Under the pieces are notes generated by a model. That model ran no database searches. It was not told the origin of the DNA and saw only the letters and a program-made list of their open reading frames with translations. This document shows positions 38,220 through 48,524 of a stretch of 64,000 nucleotides of DNA, one piece after another (the stretch's first letter is position 1; the number at the start of each line of letters is the position of its first letter). The position numbers were made by a program, and so were the translations under genes. The DNA is from Pseudomonas sp. CCI4.2. Its GTDB lineage: Bacteria > Pseudomonadota > Gammaproteobacteria > Pseudomonadales > Pseudomonadaceae. The stretch spans positions 937,001 through 1,001,000 of the forward strand of contig NZ_CP133781.1 of NCBI RefSeq assembly GCF_034350045.1. The letters are read 5' to 3'.

Positions 38220-39191
38220 TCAAACCGCCATCGGCGCCGTCATGGCCGGGTGGTGTTGATACCCTTCCAGCGAGAAATCAGTCGGTTCGATCAGTTCCAG
38301 CCATTCCGGTTGATACACGCCAGTCTGGGCGAACGCTGGCACGCGCTCGGAGATCACCAGTTGCGGCGCCGGGAACGGCTCGCGCTTGAGCTGCTCATTG
38401 AGCATGTCCAAGTGGTTTTCGTAGACATGGGCATCGCCGATGAAATACGTGAACCAGCGCGGGGTGTAGCCGGTCAGGCGGCCGATCAGCGACAGCAACG
38501 CTGCGCCTTCAGTCAGGTTGAACGGCGTTCCCAAGCCCAAATCATTAGAGCGGATGTACAGCGTCAGAGAGATTTCGCGGGTCTCTTGGTTGGGGTGAAA
38601 CTGGTAAAGCAGATGACACGGCGGCAAGGCCATTTCATCCAATTGCGCGCAGTTCCAGCCATGAAACAGAATCCGCCGGCTGCCGGGGTCTTTCATGATG
38701 GTGTCGACGCACTGGCGAATCTGGTCGATGGCCTTGTACAGCACCACGTAGGCCTGACCGTCTTCTTCGGACTGCGCAATCTGTTGATAACCATGGCTGA
38801 TCGCAAGCTCGATGGCCTTGACGTTGCCAGATTCAATACGCTTGTACGCAGGCCACCTGCGCCATTGCACGCCGTAGATTTCGCCCAGATCGTCTTCGCC
38901 TTTGCGGAACGGATTGTCTAGCCACTGCGCGTTTTCGTTGGCGTTTTGGTCCCAGACCTTACAGCCCAGCTCTCGAAATTCGGCTGCGTTACTCACACCA
39001 CGCAGAAAACCGACCATTTCGCCGATAGCCGACTTGAAAGCCATGCGCCGGGTGGTGATTGCCGGGAAGCCTTCTTTCAGGTCATAACGCAACATGGCAC
39101 CGGGAAAACTGATGGTATTGACCCCGGTACGGTTGGCTTGCAGCGTTCCGTTTTGGATCACATGGGCGACTAGATCGAGATATTGCTTCAT
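38220..39191 (-). CDS. thyA: Thymidylate synthase ThyA
   Basis: Methylates dUMP to dTMP with methylene-tetrahydrofolate. The 323-residue product has the catalytic cysteine in [11 protein letters not shown], the folate/dUMP motif YQHHPAM at the C-terminus, and an insert around residues 75-135 typical of the longer pseudomonad forms. It lies 55 bases downstream of lgt on the same strand, the usual lgt-thyA order. Confidence 0.97.
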   Translation of the reverse strand: MKQYLDLVAHVIQNGTLQANRTGVNTISFPGAMLRYDLKEGFPAITTRRMAFKSAIGEMVGFLRGVSNAAEFRELGCKVWDQNANENAQWLDNPFRKGEDDLGEIYGVQWRRWPAYKRIESGNVKAIELAISHGYQQIAQSEEDGQAYVVLYKAIDQIRQCVDTIMKDPGSRRILFHGWNCAQLDEMALPPCHLLYQFHPNQETREISLTLYIRSNDLGLGTPFNLTEGAALLSLIGRLTGYTPRWFTYFIGDAHVYENHLDMLNEQLKREPFPAPQLVISERVPAFAQTGVYQPEWLELIEPTDFSLEGYQHHPAMTAPMAV

Positions 39192-39246
39192 ACATTACCC
39201 TGCATCGATGAACCCGCCGGGAGCCAAAACACCCGGCGTTTCGGTG

Positions 39247-40059
39247 TTAAACCGCAGCGCTTTTGGCAGCGGATGCGCGGTGATACGCCAGCCAGATCAG
39301 TACCAGACCGCCAATAATCATCGGCAAGCTCAGAATTTGACCCATGGTGACCCAGCCCCACGCCAGATAGCCTAGCTGTGCATCGGGTACGCGGACGAAT
39401 TCGACAACAAAGCGGAAGATCCCGTAAAACAACGCGAACATCCCGGAAACAGCCATGGTCGGACGGGGTTTACGCGAGAACAGCCACAGGATAACGAACA
39501 GCGCCACACCTTCCAGTGCGAATTGGTACAACTGCGACGGATGACGCGGCAACTGCGCCGGATCGCTGAACGGCGGGAAGATCATGGCCCACGGCAGGTC
39601 AGTCGGCTTGCCCCACAATTCGGCGTTGATGAAGTTGCCGATACGCCCTGCGCCCAACCCAATCGGGACCATCGGGGCGATAAAGTCCATCAGTTGGAAG
39701 AACGACTTACCGTTGCGCCTGCCGAACCACCAAGCCGCGATCATCACGCCGATAAAGCCGCCGTGGAACGCCATGCCACCTTTCCAGACTTCGAAAATCA
39801 ACAGCGGATTGGCGATGTAGGCACTCAGGTCGTAGAACAGCACGTAACCCAATCGCCCACCGACGATCACACCCATGGCTAACCAAAAGATCAGATCGGA
39901 GAGTTTTTCTTTGGTCCAGGTTGGGTCGAAACGGTTCATCCGGCGGGACGCGAGCAACCATGCGCCGCCGATGCCGATCAGGTACATCAAGCCATACCAA
40001 TGGATTTTCAGCGGGCCAATGGCCAATGCAACGGGATCAATCTGCGGGTAAGGCAGCAT
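39247..40059 (-). CDS. lgt: Prolipoprotein diacylglyceryl transferase Lgt
   Basis: Attaches diacylglycerol to the lipobox cysteine of prolipoproteins in the inner membrane. The 270-residue polytopic protein has the signature [17 protein letters not shown] and the essential HGGFIG motif with its histidine. It heads the lgt-thyA operon and is divergent from the NRDE gene. Confidence 0.97.
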   Translation of the reverse strand: MLPYPQIDPVALAIGPLKIHWYGLMYLIGIGGAWLLASRRMNRFDPTWTKEKLSDLIFWLAMGVIVGGRLGYVLFYDLSAYIANPLLIFEVWKGGMAFHGGFIGVMIAAWWFGRRNGKSFFQLMDFIAPMVPIGLGAGRIGNFINAELWGKPTDLPWAMIFPPFSDPAQLPRHPSQLYQFALEGVALFVILWLFSRKPRPTMAVSGMFALFYGIFRFVVEFVRVPDAQLGYLAWGWVTMGQILSLPMIIGGLVLIWLAYHRASAAKSAAV

Positions 40060-40215
40060 TGCGACTCCTCAATTAAAACGCGCGGGCAACAGCGGACTGC
40101 CGTCTGCGATTGGCGATGCGGCATGGTAACGGAAGCATGGCCCTCAGCTCTACCCATGTGAGCGGGTGGGTGTCGGATCGATCTGCGGTAGAGTGGCAAA
40201 AAAAGGAGGCTCGCA

Positions 40216-40962
40216 ATGTGCCTGATCGTCTTCGCTTGGCGCCCCACCCACTGCCAACCTTTGATCGTCGCTGCCAACCGCGACGAGTTTTATGCCCGCC
40301 CGACCCAGCCACTGACTGAATGGCTCGATGCACCTGGGGTGTATGCGGGGCGCGATCTGGAAGCCGGTGGCACGTGGCTCGGCGTCGGAAACCACGGCCG
40401 ATTCGCAGCGCTGACCAATATTCGCGACCCGAATCATCCGCTGGGGCGACGTTCTCGCGGCGAACTGGTGTCGCGGTTTTTGACCGGTGAGCAGCCCACT
40501 GAGGAGTATCTGGCAGAGGTCGCGGGGCGCGCCGGGGAATATGGCGGCTTCAATTTGCTGCTTGGGACGGCGGATTCGTTGTTTTACCTGAGTGCCGTCA
40601 ATGCGCAGCCGCAACGACTGGAGGCCGGTGTTTATGGCTTATCCAACGCGGGCCTGGACACGCCGTGGCCAAAATTGCTGAAAGCCAAGGCGGCGCTGCT
40701 CGCTGAACTGGGTGATCCGCAACCGTCGGCGCTGTTGGGGTTACTGCGCGATCCCGAAATTGCGCCCGTCGCCGAGCTGCCAGATACCGGCGTAGGACTG
40801 ACCACGGAAAGTCTGTTATCCAGCGTATTTATTGCCAGTCCGACCTACGGCACCCGCGCCAGCAGCGCACTGATCGTCAATGCCGACGGCAGCCGCCACT
40901 TCACCGAACACAGCTTCGGGCCGTACGGCGGCCAATTGGGGGCGGTTGAGTTGAAGGTGTAA
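40216..40962 (+). CDS. NRDE-family protein (TANGO2-like)
   Basis: A 248-residue protein of the NRDE/TANGO2 family: it begins MCLIVFAWRP, with Cys2 as a possible N-terminal nucleophile after Met removal, followed by the eponymous AANRDEFYARP. STYGTRAS-like residues (SPTYGTRASSALIV) near the C-terminus are also conserved. The role is not established; in eukaryotes TANGO2 is linked to heme or lipid handling. GGAGG lies eight bases before the ATG. Confidence 0.9.
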   Translation: MCLIVFAWRPTHCQPLIVAANRDEFYARPTQPLTEWLDAPGVYAGRDLEAGGTWLGVGNHGRFAALTNIRDPNHPLGRRSRGELVSRFLTGEQPTEEYLAEVAGRAGEYGGFNLLLGTADSLFYLSAVNAQPQRLEAGVYGLSNAGLDTPWPKLLKAKAALLAELGDPQPSALLGLLRDPEIAPVAELPDTGVGLTTESLLSSVFIASPTYGTRASSALIVNADGSRHFTEHSFGPYGGQLGAVELKV

Positions 40963-40978
40963 CGCAGATGAAGACCCA

Positions 40979-41064
40979 GTGGGAGCCAATTCATTCGCGA
41001 ATGCAGCGTCGCAGTTATTCAGACAGACCGCGTTGCGCTTTTCGCGAATGAATTCGCTCCCACC
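40979..41064. repeat. REP pair, CAATTCATTCGCGAATG family
   Basis: GTGGGAGCCAATTCATTCGC and the inverted TTCGCGAATGAATTCGCTCC flank a ~45-base middle. It lies between the convergent NRDE and ptsP genes. Confidence 0.85.
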
Positions 41065-41088
41065 GATTTGGCGTGGTCTCGCCTTGAA

Positions 41089-43368
41089 TCAATGCCCTTT
41101 AACCGACGCCGGATTAATCATCCGTGCCAGACCAAGGTTACGCAGCGCCAGTTGCAGCGAGCTGCGGATAACTTGCGGGTTGTCGTTGGTCATCAACTGC
41201 CCCAGCAACTCCTTGGCTTTGCTCAGGTTGATCTGACGCAACATCCACTTCACTTTCGGCAAGTTAGTGGCGTTCATCGACAAGCTGTCATAACCCATTG
41301 CCATCAACAACACGGCCGCTGCCGGGTCGCCGGCCATTTCGCCGCATATGCTCACGGGTTTGCCTTCCAAATGGGCATCGTGCACCACATGCTGCAACGC
41401 CATCAGCACCGCTGGGTGCAGATAGTCGTACAGATCGGCAACCCGTGGGTTGTTGCGATCTACCGCCAATAAGTATTGGGTCAAGTCGTTGGAACCCACC
41501 GAAAGGAAGTCCACCTGACGCGCCAATTCACGGGTTTGGTACACCGCTGCCGGGACTTCAACCATCACACCAATTGGCGGCATCGGCACGTCGAACCCTT
41601 CGTCGCGTACTTCGCCCCAGGCTCGGTGGATCAAGTGCAGCGCTTCTTCCACTTCGTGGGTGCTGGAAATCATTGGCAGCAGAATGCGCAAGTTGTTCAA
41701 GCCCTCACTGGCCTTGAGCATAGCGCGGGTCTGCACCAGGAAAATTTCCGGGTGATCGAGGGTGACACGAATCCCGCGCCAGCCCAGGAACGGGTTGTCT
41801 TCCTTGATCGGGAAGTACGACAGCGATTTATCACCACCGATGTCCAGGCTGCGCATGGTCACCGGTAACGGATGGAAAGCCGCCAGTTGTTCACGGTAAA
41901 TCGCCAGTTGTTCTTTTTCGCTTGGGAAGCGCTGGTTGATCATGAACGGCACTTCGGTGCGATACAGCCCCACCCCTTCGGCGCCACGCTGTTGGGCGCG
42001 GGCAACGTCTGCCAACAGGCCCGTGTTGACCCACAGCGGCATGCGATGCCCGTCCAGCGTCACGCACGGCAGTTCACGCAAGGAGTCGAGGCCTAGTGAC
42101 AGCTGGCGCTCTTCTTCGACCACTTCAGCGTATTGCTTGCGCAGGATATCGCTGGGGTTGGTGTAGACCTCACCGTGGTAGCCATCGACGATCAGCTGGA
42201 TGCCATCGACTTTGGAATACGGCAGATCGACCACGCCCATGACCGTGGGAATACCCATGGCCCGCGCCAAAATCGCGACGTGGGAGTTGCCGGAACCGAG
42301 TACCGAGATCAGGCCGACCAGCTTGCCTTCGGGTACTTCACCCAGCATTGCCGGCGACAGCTCTTCACTGACCAGAATGGTGTTGTCGGGATAAACCAAC
42401 GTTTGCTGACGCGCTTCCTGCAAATACGCCAACAGCCGACGACCCAAATCCTTGACGTCGGAAGCGCGCTCACGCAGGTAAGCGTCGTCCATCAATTCGA
42501 AACGTTTGACGTGCTCGTTGACCACTTGGCGCAGCGCGCCTTGTGCCCATTGGCCGGTCTTGATGACGTCGGTCACTTCGCTGCCCAGCGACGCGTCGTC
42601 CAGCATCATCAGGTACACATCGAACAGCGCACGCTCTTCCGGGCGCAGTTGGGTCGCGAGCTTGGCCGACAGCGAACGCATGTCGCCGCGCACGCCTTCC
42701 AGTGCATTTTGGAACAGCGCCAGTTCAGCCTTGATGTCGCTGACGTTTTTGTCAGGCACCACTTCCAGATCGGCCGGCGGCAACATCACTACGGCCGTAC
42801 CGACAGCAGCACCTGGCGAACCCGGCACACCGACGAATTTGGCTTCTTGAATGCCTTTGCCCTGACGGCCCAGGCCACGAATCGAACCCGTGGCTTCAGC
42901 GTGGGCGATTACCCCGGCCAACTGGGCACTCATGGTCACGAGGAAGGCTTCTTCACCTTCATCGAACTGGCGACGCTCCTTTTGCTGGATCACCAACACC
43001 CCGACCACGCGACGGTGGTGGATGATCGGTGCGCCAAGGAACGACGCATAGCGCTCTTCGCCGGTCTCGGCAAAGTAGCGATAACGCGGGTGATCAGCAG
43101 CGTTTTCGAGGTTCAGTGGTTCTTCGCGGGTACCCACGAGACCGACCAAACCTTCGTTCGGCGCCATGCTGACCTTGCCGATGGATCGCTTGTTCAGGCC
43201 CTCGGTGGCCATCAACACAAAGCGGTTGGATTCGGGGTCGAGCAAATAGACCGAGCAGACCTGGCTGCCCATGGCCTCTTTGACGCGTAACACAATAATC
43301 CCCAACGCCGCCTTGAGATCCTTGGCGGAGTTAACTTCCTGGACGATCTTGCGCAGCGTATTGAGCAT
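41089..43368 (-). CDS. ptsP: Phosphoenolpyruvate-protein phosphotransferase PtsP (EI-Ntr)
   Basis: First enzyme of the nitrogen phosphotransfer system; it moves phosphate from PEP to NPr. The 759-residue product has an N-terminal GAF domain (about 1-150, MLNTLRKIVQEVNSAKDL), then the EI body with the phospho-histidine in GSGNSHVAILARAMG, the PEP site SVGSNDLTQYLLAVDR and the catalytic Cys in CGEMAGDP. The ATG at 43368 is the family start. It follows rppH by 22 bases, as in most gammaproteobacteria. Confidence 0.96.
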   Translation of the reverse strand: MLNTLRKIVQEVNSAKDLKAALGIIVLRVKEAMGSQVCSVYLLDPESNRFVLMATEGLNKRSIGKVSMAPNEGLVGLVGTREEPLNLENAADHPRYRYFAETGEERYASFLGAPIIHHRRVVGVLVIQQKERRQFDEGEEAFLVTMSAQLAGVIAHAEATGSIRGLGRQGKGIQEAKFVGVPGSPGAAVGTAVVMLPPADLEVVPDKNVSDIKAELALFQNALEGVRGDMRSLSAKLATQLRPEERALFDVYLMMLDDASLGSEVTDVIKTGQWAQGALRQVVNEHVKRFELMDDAYLRERASDVKDLGRRLLAYLQEARQQTLVYPDNTILVSEELSPAMLGEVPEGKLVGLISVLGSGNSHVAILARAMGIPTVMGVVDLPYSKVDGIQLIVDGYHGEVYTNPSDILRKQYAEVVEEERQLSLGLDSLRELPCVTLDGHRMPLWVNTGLLADVARAQQRGAEGVGLYRTEVPFMINQRFPSEKEQLAIYREQLAAFHPLPVTMRSLDIGGDKSLSYFPIKEDNPFLGWRGIRVTLDHPEIFLVQTRAMLKASEGLNNLRILLPMISSTHEVEEALHLIHRAWGEVRDEGFDVPMPPIGVMVEVPAAVYQTRELARQVDFLSVGSNDLTQYLLAVDRNNPRVADLYDYLHPAVLMALQHVVHDAHLEGKPVSICGEMAGDPAAAVLLMAMGYDSLSMNATNLPKVKWMLRQINLSKAKELLGQLMTNDNPQVIRSSLQLALRNLGLARMINPASVKGH

Positions 43369-43390
43369 GGCTCGGGGTCGAACTCCGTCG

Positions 43391-43870
43391 TCAGTCGCGC
43401 GCCAATAGGCGCGGGGCAAGTTCTTTAAGGGCGCGTCTGTAAACCTCGCGCTTGAATGTCACTACCTGGCCCAACGGATACCAATAACTGACCCAACGCC
43501 AGCCATCAAATTCCGGTTTACCGGTCAAATCCATCCGCACCCGCTGCTCGTTAGAGACCAGGCGCAGGAGAAACCACTTCTGTTTCTGGCCGATGCACAG
43601 CGGTTGGCTGTGCGTTCTGACCAAACGTTGCGGCAAACGATAACGCAACCAGCCCCGGGTGCAGGCGAGAATTTCAACATCTTGCCGTTCCAGCCCGACT
43701 TCTTCATTCAATTCGCGATACAAAGCGTCTTCTGGCGTCTCAAGCGGGTTAATTCCACCCTGAGGAAACTGCCAGGCATCTTGATTGATTCGCCGAGCCC
43801 ATAAGACCTGACCAGCATCATTTGTCAGAATAATCCCGACATTAGGACGGAAACCATCGGGGTCGATCAC
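43391..43870 (-). CDS. rppH: RNA pyrophosphohydrolase RppH
   Basis: Removes pyrophosphate from the 5' end of mRNA and so starts RNase E decay. The true start is the GTG at 43870 ([13 protein letters not shown]); the frame stays open far upstream but that part does not look coding. The 159-residue product is of family length and has the Nudix box [20 protein letters not shown] followed by VGL. It forms an operon with ptsP and is divergent from the HAD gene. Confidence 0.96.
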   Translation of the reverse strand: MIDPDGFRPNVGIILTNDAGQVLWARRINQDAWQFPQGGINPLETPEDALYRELNEEVGLERQDVEILACTRGWLRYRLPQRLVRTHSQPLCIGQKQKWFLLRLVSNEQRVRMDLTGKPEFDGWRWVSYWYPLGQVVTFKREVYRRALKELAPRLLARD

Positions 43871-44012
43871 GGCAGCGGCCTCGTAAACGCATATCGCCGC
43901 ATTGTTCCACAAAGCGAATGAAAGCAGCAACGAGGCTTCGCAGCTTATGTGAACTCTTGTGAAAAGCTCGTATTCTGACGGCCTTTTCCGTGACAATTCA
44001 GTGAGTAACTCC

Positions 44013-44669
44013 ATGCGCCTGGCTTTATTCGACCTCGACAACACACTTCTGGGTGGCGACAGCGACCACGCCTGGGGTGATTACCTATGCGAGCGCGGCA
44101 TTCTCGACGCCATCGCCTACAAAGCGCGCAACGACGCGTTTTATCAGGATTACCTGGCGGGCACCCTGAACCTGACAGACTATTTGAACTTCAGCCTAGA
44201 CATCCTCGGCCGCACCGACATGGCTCAGCTGGATGAATGGCACCGCGAGTTCATGCGCGACTGCATCGAACCCATCATCCTGCCCAAGGCCGAAGCCCTG
44301 CTGGCAAAGCACCGTGAAGCGGGCGACAAACTGCTCGTCATCACCGCCACCAACCGCTTTGTGACGGCGCCAATCGTTACACGGTTTGGGGTTGATACCT
44401 TACTGGCCACCGAATGCGAAATTATCGACGGCCGCTTCAGCGGGCGCACCACCGACATCCCTTGCTTCCGCGAAGGGAAAGTGACGCGACTTAATCGCTG
44501 GCTGGAAGAAACCGGATTCACTCTTGATGACAGTTACTTCTACAGCGACTCGCTGAACGACCTACCCTTATTGGAGCAAGTCGCCAACCCGGTAGCCGTC
44601 GACCCAGACCCGAAGTTACGCGCCGAAGCAGAGCGGCGTGGCTGGCCGGTGATCACGCTGAGAAGCTAG
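44013..44669 (+). CDS. HAD-superfamily phosphatase (HAD-IB, SerB-like)
   Basis: A 218-residue phosphohydrolase with all HAD motifs: [13 protein letters not shown] (nucleophile Asp8), VITATN (motif II), a lysine in [10 protein letters not shown] and [11 protein letters not shown] (motif IV). It belongs to subfamily IB, with phosphoserine phosphatases and histidinol-phosphate phosphatases. The substrate is open. The same gene stands beside rppH in P. aeruginosa. The start is the ATG at 44013. Confidence 0.88.
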   Translation: MRLALFDLDNTLLGGDSDHAWGDYLCERGILDAIAYKARNDAFYQDYLAGTLNLTDYLNFSLDILGRTDMAQLDEWHREFMRDCIEPIILPKAEALLAKHREAGDKLLVITATNRFVTAPIVTRFGVDTLLATECEIIDGRFSGRTTDIPCFREGKVTRLNRWLEETGFTLDDSYFYSDSLNDLPLLEQVANPVAVDPDPKLRAEAERRGWPVITLRS

Positions 44670-44686
44670 GTCGTTCCGAATGACCC

Positions 44687-44780
44687 CTTCGCGAACAAGT
44701 TCGCTCCTACTGGAATTGAGTCAGCCTCAAGCTCCACGCCCTACCGAGATTCGGTGGGAGCGAACTTGTTCGCGAAGAGG
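44687..44780. repeat. REP pair, GCGAACAAGTTCGC family
   Basis: CTTCGCGAACAAGTTCGCTC and the inverted GAGCGAACTTGTTCGCGAAG flank a ~50-base middle, between convergent genes. Confidence 0.85.
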
Positions 44781-44812
44781 ACGCCTCGGTACACCAGACA
44801 CAACGCTTGCGT

Positions 44813-45241
44813 TTAAACCGGCTTAGCCCCCATCAACCCCGCAATAGCGATAAAGCACACGCCGCAGAACAGGGCGAGGGCCAGGGTGAATTTTGGATGG
44901 CCGATGACGGAGGGAACGCGCAGGCGGTTGAGGCGAACCAGTAGCCATGCCCAGCTGAGGGTGCCCAGGGTATAGAGCACGCTCGCGGCCAATAACCAGG
45001 TCTGACCCAATGGCCAGCCGGCGTAATGCACCAGCCACCAGCCGCTGATCGGCAAGGTCAACAAGCACAGGGCCATCAGAATCCAGGCGAATAACCACGG
45101 CCGTTGCAGGGTGCGGCGCTGGGTGGTCAAGTCGCCGGCGCGGCGGCCGCGGATGACCCAGACCACGAGCCCCAACGCGCTGAGTAGAAACAGCACGGTG
45201 GCGACAACGTGGACGATTTTGATGGCGGTGAAATGTTCCAT
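44813..45241 (-). CDS. DUF2269-family integral membrane protein
   Basis: A 142-residue protein with four hydrophobic segments (about 6-28, 46-66, 78-100, 118-138) and the family's N-terminal KIVHVVATVLFL with a conserved His in the first helix. Function unknown. It lies 64 bases upstream of the ilvA stop... that is, it is downstream of ilvA on the same strand, with a 64-base gap, so it could be co-transcribed. Confidence 0.85.
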   Translation of the reverse strand: MEHFTAIKIVHVVATVLFLLSALGLVVWVIRGRRAGDLTTQRRTLQRPWLFAWILMALCLLTLPISGWWLVHYAGWPLGQTWLLAASVLYTLGTLSWAWLLVRLNRLRVPSVIGHPKFTLALALFCGVCFIAIAGLMGAKPV

Positions 45242-45305
45242 TTTCAGTAAATTCCTGTCAGAGCGTATTGATCAGCGTAGCAGCGCGACGGTTTTCCTCG
45301 GTGGA

Positions 45306-46820
45306 TTAGCCGAGGAACAATTTGTAAGCCGGGTTCTCGCTTTCATCCCAATGCGGATAGCCGATTTCCGCCAACGCCGCCGGAATCAGGTGGCGCTCGT
45401 CTTCCGGCACCACCAAACCAGCGACAACACGACCGTCCGCCGCGCCGTGATTGCGGTAGTGGAACATCGAAATATTCCACTGCCCGCCGAGTTTGTTGAG
45501 GAAGTTGAACAGCGCGCCCGGACGCTCTGGGAATTCGAAGCGCAACACCACCTCATCACTGACCCGTGCCGCGTGGCCGCCGACCATGTGCCGAATGTGC
45601 AGTTTCGCCAGCTCGTTATCGGTCAAATCCAGCACCGGAAAACCTTGCTCGGTCAGGCTGGCCAGCAGCGCGGCGCGAGGGTCGGTGTCCGGGTGGGTTT
45701 GCACGCCAACGAAGATGTGGGCTTCGCGGTCGGTGTGGTAGCGGTAGTTGAATTCGGTGATCTGGCGTTTGCCGATGGCTTCGCAGAACGCCTTGAAGCT
45801 GCCCGGCTTTTCGGGAATGGTCACGGCAATGATTGCTTCGCGGCCTTCGCCCAACTCGGCACGCTCGGCCACGTGGCGCAGACGGTCGAAGTTGACGTTG
45901 GCACCCGAGTCGATGGCGACCAATGTTTGCCCGCTGACGCCGTACAGCTCGACGTATTTCTTGATCCCGGCCACGCCCAGCGCACCCGCAGGCTCGGTGA
46001 TCGAGCGGGTATCGTCGTAGATGTCCTTGATCGCCGCACAGATTTCATCGGTGCTGACGGTGATCACTTCGTCGACATAATCTTTGCAGATATCAAAGGT
46101 GTGCTGGCCGATCTGTGCCACCGCCACGCCGTCGGCGAACAATCCGACCTGGCTCAGCACCACGCGCTCACCCGCAGCCATCGCGGCTTGCAGGCAATTA
46201 GAGTCGTCTGGTTCGACGCCGATGACCTTGATGTCCGGGCGCAGGTATTTGACGTAGGCCGCGATGCCCGCGATCAAACCGCCGCCGCCCACCGGTACGA
46301 AAATCGCGTCAAGACGGCCCGGCTGCTGACGCAGAATCTCCATCGCCACGGTGCCTTGTCCGGCGATGGTGTCGGGATCGTCGTATGGGTGAACGTAGAC
46401 GTAGCCTTTTTCATCGACCAGTTTCAGCGAAAATGCCAGTGCTTCGGGGAACGAGTCGCCGTGCAACACCACGATGCCGCCCCGGGAGCGCACGCCTTCG
46501 ACCTTGATCTCGGGGGTGGTTTTGGGCATGACGATGGTGGCTTTGACGCCCAGCACCTTGGCCGCCAATGCCAAGCCTTGCGCGTGATTGCCCGCCGACG
46601 CCGTGACCACACCGCGTGCCCGTTCGGTGTCGCTAAGCAGGGTGAGCTTGTTGTAAGCGCCGCGAATCTTGAACGAGAACACCGGCTGCAAGTCTTCGCG
46701 CTTGAGCAGCACCGTGTTGCCGAGGCGCTCGGACAGCTGGCGGGCAGTCTGCAACGGAGTTTCTACGGCTACGTCGTAAACGCGCGAGGTGAGGATTTTT
46801 TTGACGTACTGTTCAAGCAT
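45306..46820 (-). CDS. ilvA: Threonine ammonia-lyase, biosynthetic (IlvA)
   Basis: Converts threonine to 2-oxobutyrate, the first step to isoleucine. The 504-residue product starts at the ATG at 46820 ([15 protein letters not shown]). The PLP lysine is in [14 protein letters not shown], the glycine-rich phosphate loop is [10 protein letters not shown], and two ACT-like regulatory domains in the C-terminal third indicate feedback control by isoleucine. The next gene upstream is rpiA, divergent, as in E. coli-like and P. aeruginosa order. Confidence 0.96.
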   Translation of the reverse strand: MLEQYVKKILTSRVYDVAVETPLQTARQLSERLGNTVLLKREDLQPVFSFKIRGAYNKLTLLSDTERARGVVTASAGNHAQGLALAAKVLGVKATIVMPKTTPEIKVEGVRSRGGIVVLHGDSFPEALAFSLKLVDEKGYVYVHPYDDPDTIAGQGTVAMEILRQQPGRLDAIFVPVGGGGLIAGIAAYVKYLRPDIKVIGVEPDDSNCLQAAMAAGERVVLSQVGLFADGVAVAQIGQHTFDICKDYVDEVITVSTDEICAAIKDIYDDTRSITEPAGALGVAGIKKYVELYGVSGQTLVAIDSGANVNFDRLRHVAERAELGEGREAIIAVTIPEKPGSFKAFCEAIGKRQITEFNYRYHTDREAHIFVGVQTHPDTDPRAALLASLTEQGFPVLDLTDNELAKLHIRHMVGGHAARVSDEVVLRFEFPERPGALFNFLNKLGGQWNISMFHYRNHGAADGRVVAGLVVPEDERHLIPAALAEIGYPHWDESENPAYKLFLG

Positions 46821-46898
46821 CGGGAAAGCATCACTGGCGAATAGGGACAAGGCCCGAAGTCTAACCCAGAATGACGCGGTTTTAAGGCAGGTTATCGC

Positions 46899-46904
46899 TA
46901 TAAT
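46899..46904 (+). promoter_or_regulatory. Probable -10 box of rpiA
   Basis: TATAAT exactly matches the sigma-70 -10 consensus in the ilvA-rpiA gap and reads towards rpiA. A -35 element is weak (TTAAGG-like, about 17 bases upstream). If used, the transcript has a ~155-base leader containing the whole REP pair at 46949. Confidence 0.5.
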
Positions 46905-46948
46905 GCGTGCCCTTTTGCAGACCTTTGCTCGCTGCAAATACATTTCCC

Positions 46949-47025
46949 GTAGGAGCCAACGTGTTGGCGAGATGGTTTTCCCGACACACCGCAGTGGACC
47001 CTTCGCCAACACGTTGGCTCCTACA
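46949..47025. repeat. REP pair, AACGTGTTGG family
   Basis: GTAGGAGCCAACGTGTTGGC and the inverted GCCAACACGTTGGCTCCTAC flank a ~35-base middle. It lies within the probable 5' leader of rpiA, 43 bases before the start codon, an unusual place since most such elements lie 3' of genes. Confidence 0.85.
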
Positions 47026-47067
47026 GATACAGTTCCAATACCTTATTTTCGTCATATCGGAGCCCGC

Positions 47068-47739
47068 ATGACCCAGGATCAACTCAAACAGGCCGTGGCC
47101 CAAGCTGCTGTCGATTTCATCCTTCCGAAACTCGATGACAAGAGCGTCGTTGGCGTCGGTACGGGTTCCACCGCCAACTGCTTTATCGATGCTCTGGCCA
47201 AGCACAAGGGCGCGTTCGACGGCGCGGTCGCCAGTTCCGAGGCCACTGCCGCACGCCTCAAGGGCCACGGCATTCCGGTGTACGAACTGAATACCGTCAG
47301 CGATCTGGAGTTTTACGTTGATGGCGCTGATGAAGCAGACGCAGGCCTGCACTTGATCAAAGGCGGCGGTGCGGCGCTAACTCGCGAAAAAATCGTCGCG
47401 GCCGTGGCTCAGACATTCATTTGCATTGCCGACGGCAGCAAGCTGGTGTCGGTGTTGGGCGAGTTTCCGCTGCCGGTTGAAGCGATTCCAATGGCGCGCA
47501 GCCACGTAGCACGTCAGTTGGTGAAGCTGGGCGGCGATCCGGTGTACCGCGAAGGCGTGCTAACGGATAACGGCAACATCATTCTGGACGTGTTCAACAT
47601 GAACATCACCGACCCGGTGACGCTGGAAACCCAGATCAACGCCATCGTTGGCGTTGTGACCAATGGCTTGTTCGCGGCGCGTCCGGCTGACTTGTTGTTT
47701 TTGGGTACGGCGGAAGGTGTGAAAACCCTTAAGCGCTAA
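47068..47739 (+). CDS. rpiA: Ribose-5-phosphate isomerase A
   Basis: Interconverts ribose-5-phosphate and ribulose-5-phosphate. The 223-residue product has [16 protein letters not shown] (phosphate-binding), the active-site DGADEAD motif and [16 protein letters not shown] lies seven bases before the ATG. The frame is open 93 codons upstream through a REP element, which is not coding. Confidence 0.97.
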   Translation: MTQDQLKQAVAQAAVDFILPKLDDKSVVGVGTGSTANCFIDALAKHKGAFDGAVASSEATAARLKGHGIPVYELNTVSDLEFYVDGADEADAGLHLIKGGGAALTREKIVAAVAQTFICIADGSKLVSVLGEFPLPVEAIPMARSHVARQLVKLGGDPVYREGVLTDNGNIILDVFNMNITDPVTLETQINAIVGVVTNGLFAARPADLLFLGTAEGVKTLKR

Positions 47740-47750
47740 TACGCATTTGG

Positions 47751-47820
47751 GCCTCTTCGTGAATGAATTCACTCCCACAGTGATTGCAATTTTACCGTGG
47801 GACAGAATTCATTCGGGAAG
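47751..47820. repeat. Mixed REP elements downstream of rpiA
   Basis: A CGTGAATGAATTCACTCCCAC half and a GTGGGACAGAATTCATTCGG half, from two different REP families, face each other between rpiA and the FAH gene. This makes a mixed pair rather than a symmetric one. Confidence 0.7.
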
Positions 47821-47827
47821 CTGTTGA

Positions 47828-48493
47828 TCAGCGAACGCTGCTTTCGAACTTACTCACACCGGTCAACTCCAGCACAATCTCATCGCCCGCCACGAACGGA
47901 CCAACGCCAGCTGGAGTGCCGGTCATGATGATGTCGCCGGCTTGCAGTGAGAACTGCGACGCCATGTACTGAATCATTGGAATGATCGGGTTGAGCATTG
48001 CGCTGCTGTTGCCGTCTTGGCGCACTTCGCCGTTGATCGACAAGCGAATCCCAATATCGGTCAGGTCTAGGTAGGCATCAGCCGACACAAACGGGGCGAT
48101 GACTGCGGCGCCGTCGAAGGACTTGCAGATTTCCCACGGCAGGCCTTTCTCTTTCAGCCGGGTCTGAATGTCGCGCAAGGTCAGGTCCAGACCCGGAGCG
48201 AAACCGCTAATCGCATCCAGCACTTCTTCAGCGGTCGGGCTTTTAGTCAGCGGCTTGCCGATCAATACCACGATCTCAGCCTCGTAATGCACTGACCCGC
48301 GATCAACCGGGATAGTAAACCCACCTTCCAACGCGACTACGCAACTGCCAGGCTTGATGAACAGCAACGGCTCAGTCGGCACCGGGTTATTCAATTCTTT
48401 GGCGTGTTCGGCGTAGTTACGGCCGATACAGACGACCTTTCCCACCGGGAAGTGGATTCGCGTACCGTCGATGTACTGGTGCTGATAGCTCAT
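47828..48493 (-). CDS. Fumarylacetoacetate hydrolase-family protein
   Basis: A 221-residue single-domain FAH protein of the YcgM/FAHD1 type, which in other organisms acts as acylpyruvase or oxaloacetate decarboxylase. Metal ligands lie in HYEAEIVVLIG (Glu-x-Glu) and the fold end motif is GDIIMTGTPAGVGP. CIGRNYAEHAKEL near residue 27 is typical. It starts 31 bases after the D-2-hydroxyglutarate dehydrogenase gene on the same strand, so the two are probably co-transcribed. The substrate here is not known. Confidence 0.88.
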   Translation of the reverse strand: MSYQHQYIDGTRIHFPVGKVVCIGRNYAEHAKELNNPVPTEPLLFIKPGSCVVALEGGFTIPVDRGSVHYEAEIVVLIGKPLTKSPTAEEVLDAISGFAPGLDLTLRDIQTRLKEKGLPWEICKSFDGAAVIAPFVSADAYLDLTDIGIRLSINGEVRQDGNSSAMLNPIIPMIQYMASQFSLQAGDIIMTGTPAGVGPFVAGDEIVLELTGVSKFESSVR

Positions 48494-48524
48494 GGGGCGA
48501 CTCCTGGTCTGTAGGCCAAATGGA

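Noticed and set aside
42133..43290. 385-codon plus-strand open frame
   Set aside because: Complement of ptsP; His/Arg/Gln-rich and low-complexity as expected for an antisense frame.
43871..44044. 58-codon N-terminal extension of rppH
   Set aside because: RppH proteins begin at [10 protein letters not shown]; the upstream frame crosses the divergent promoter region.
45111..46844. 577-codon plus-strand open frame
   Set aside because: It lies opposite ilvA and DUF2269; its sequence has no domain pattern, and ilvA is certain. High GC third positions cause such shadows.
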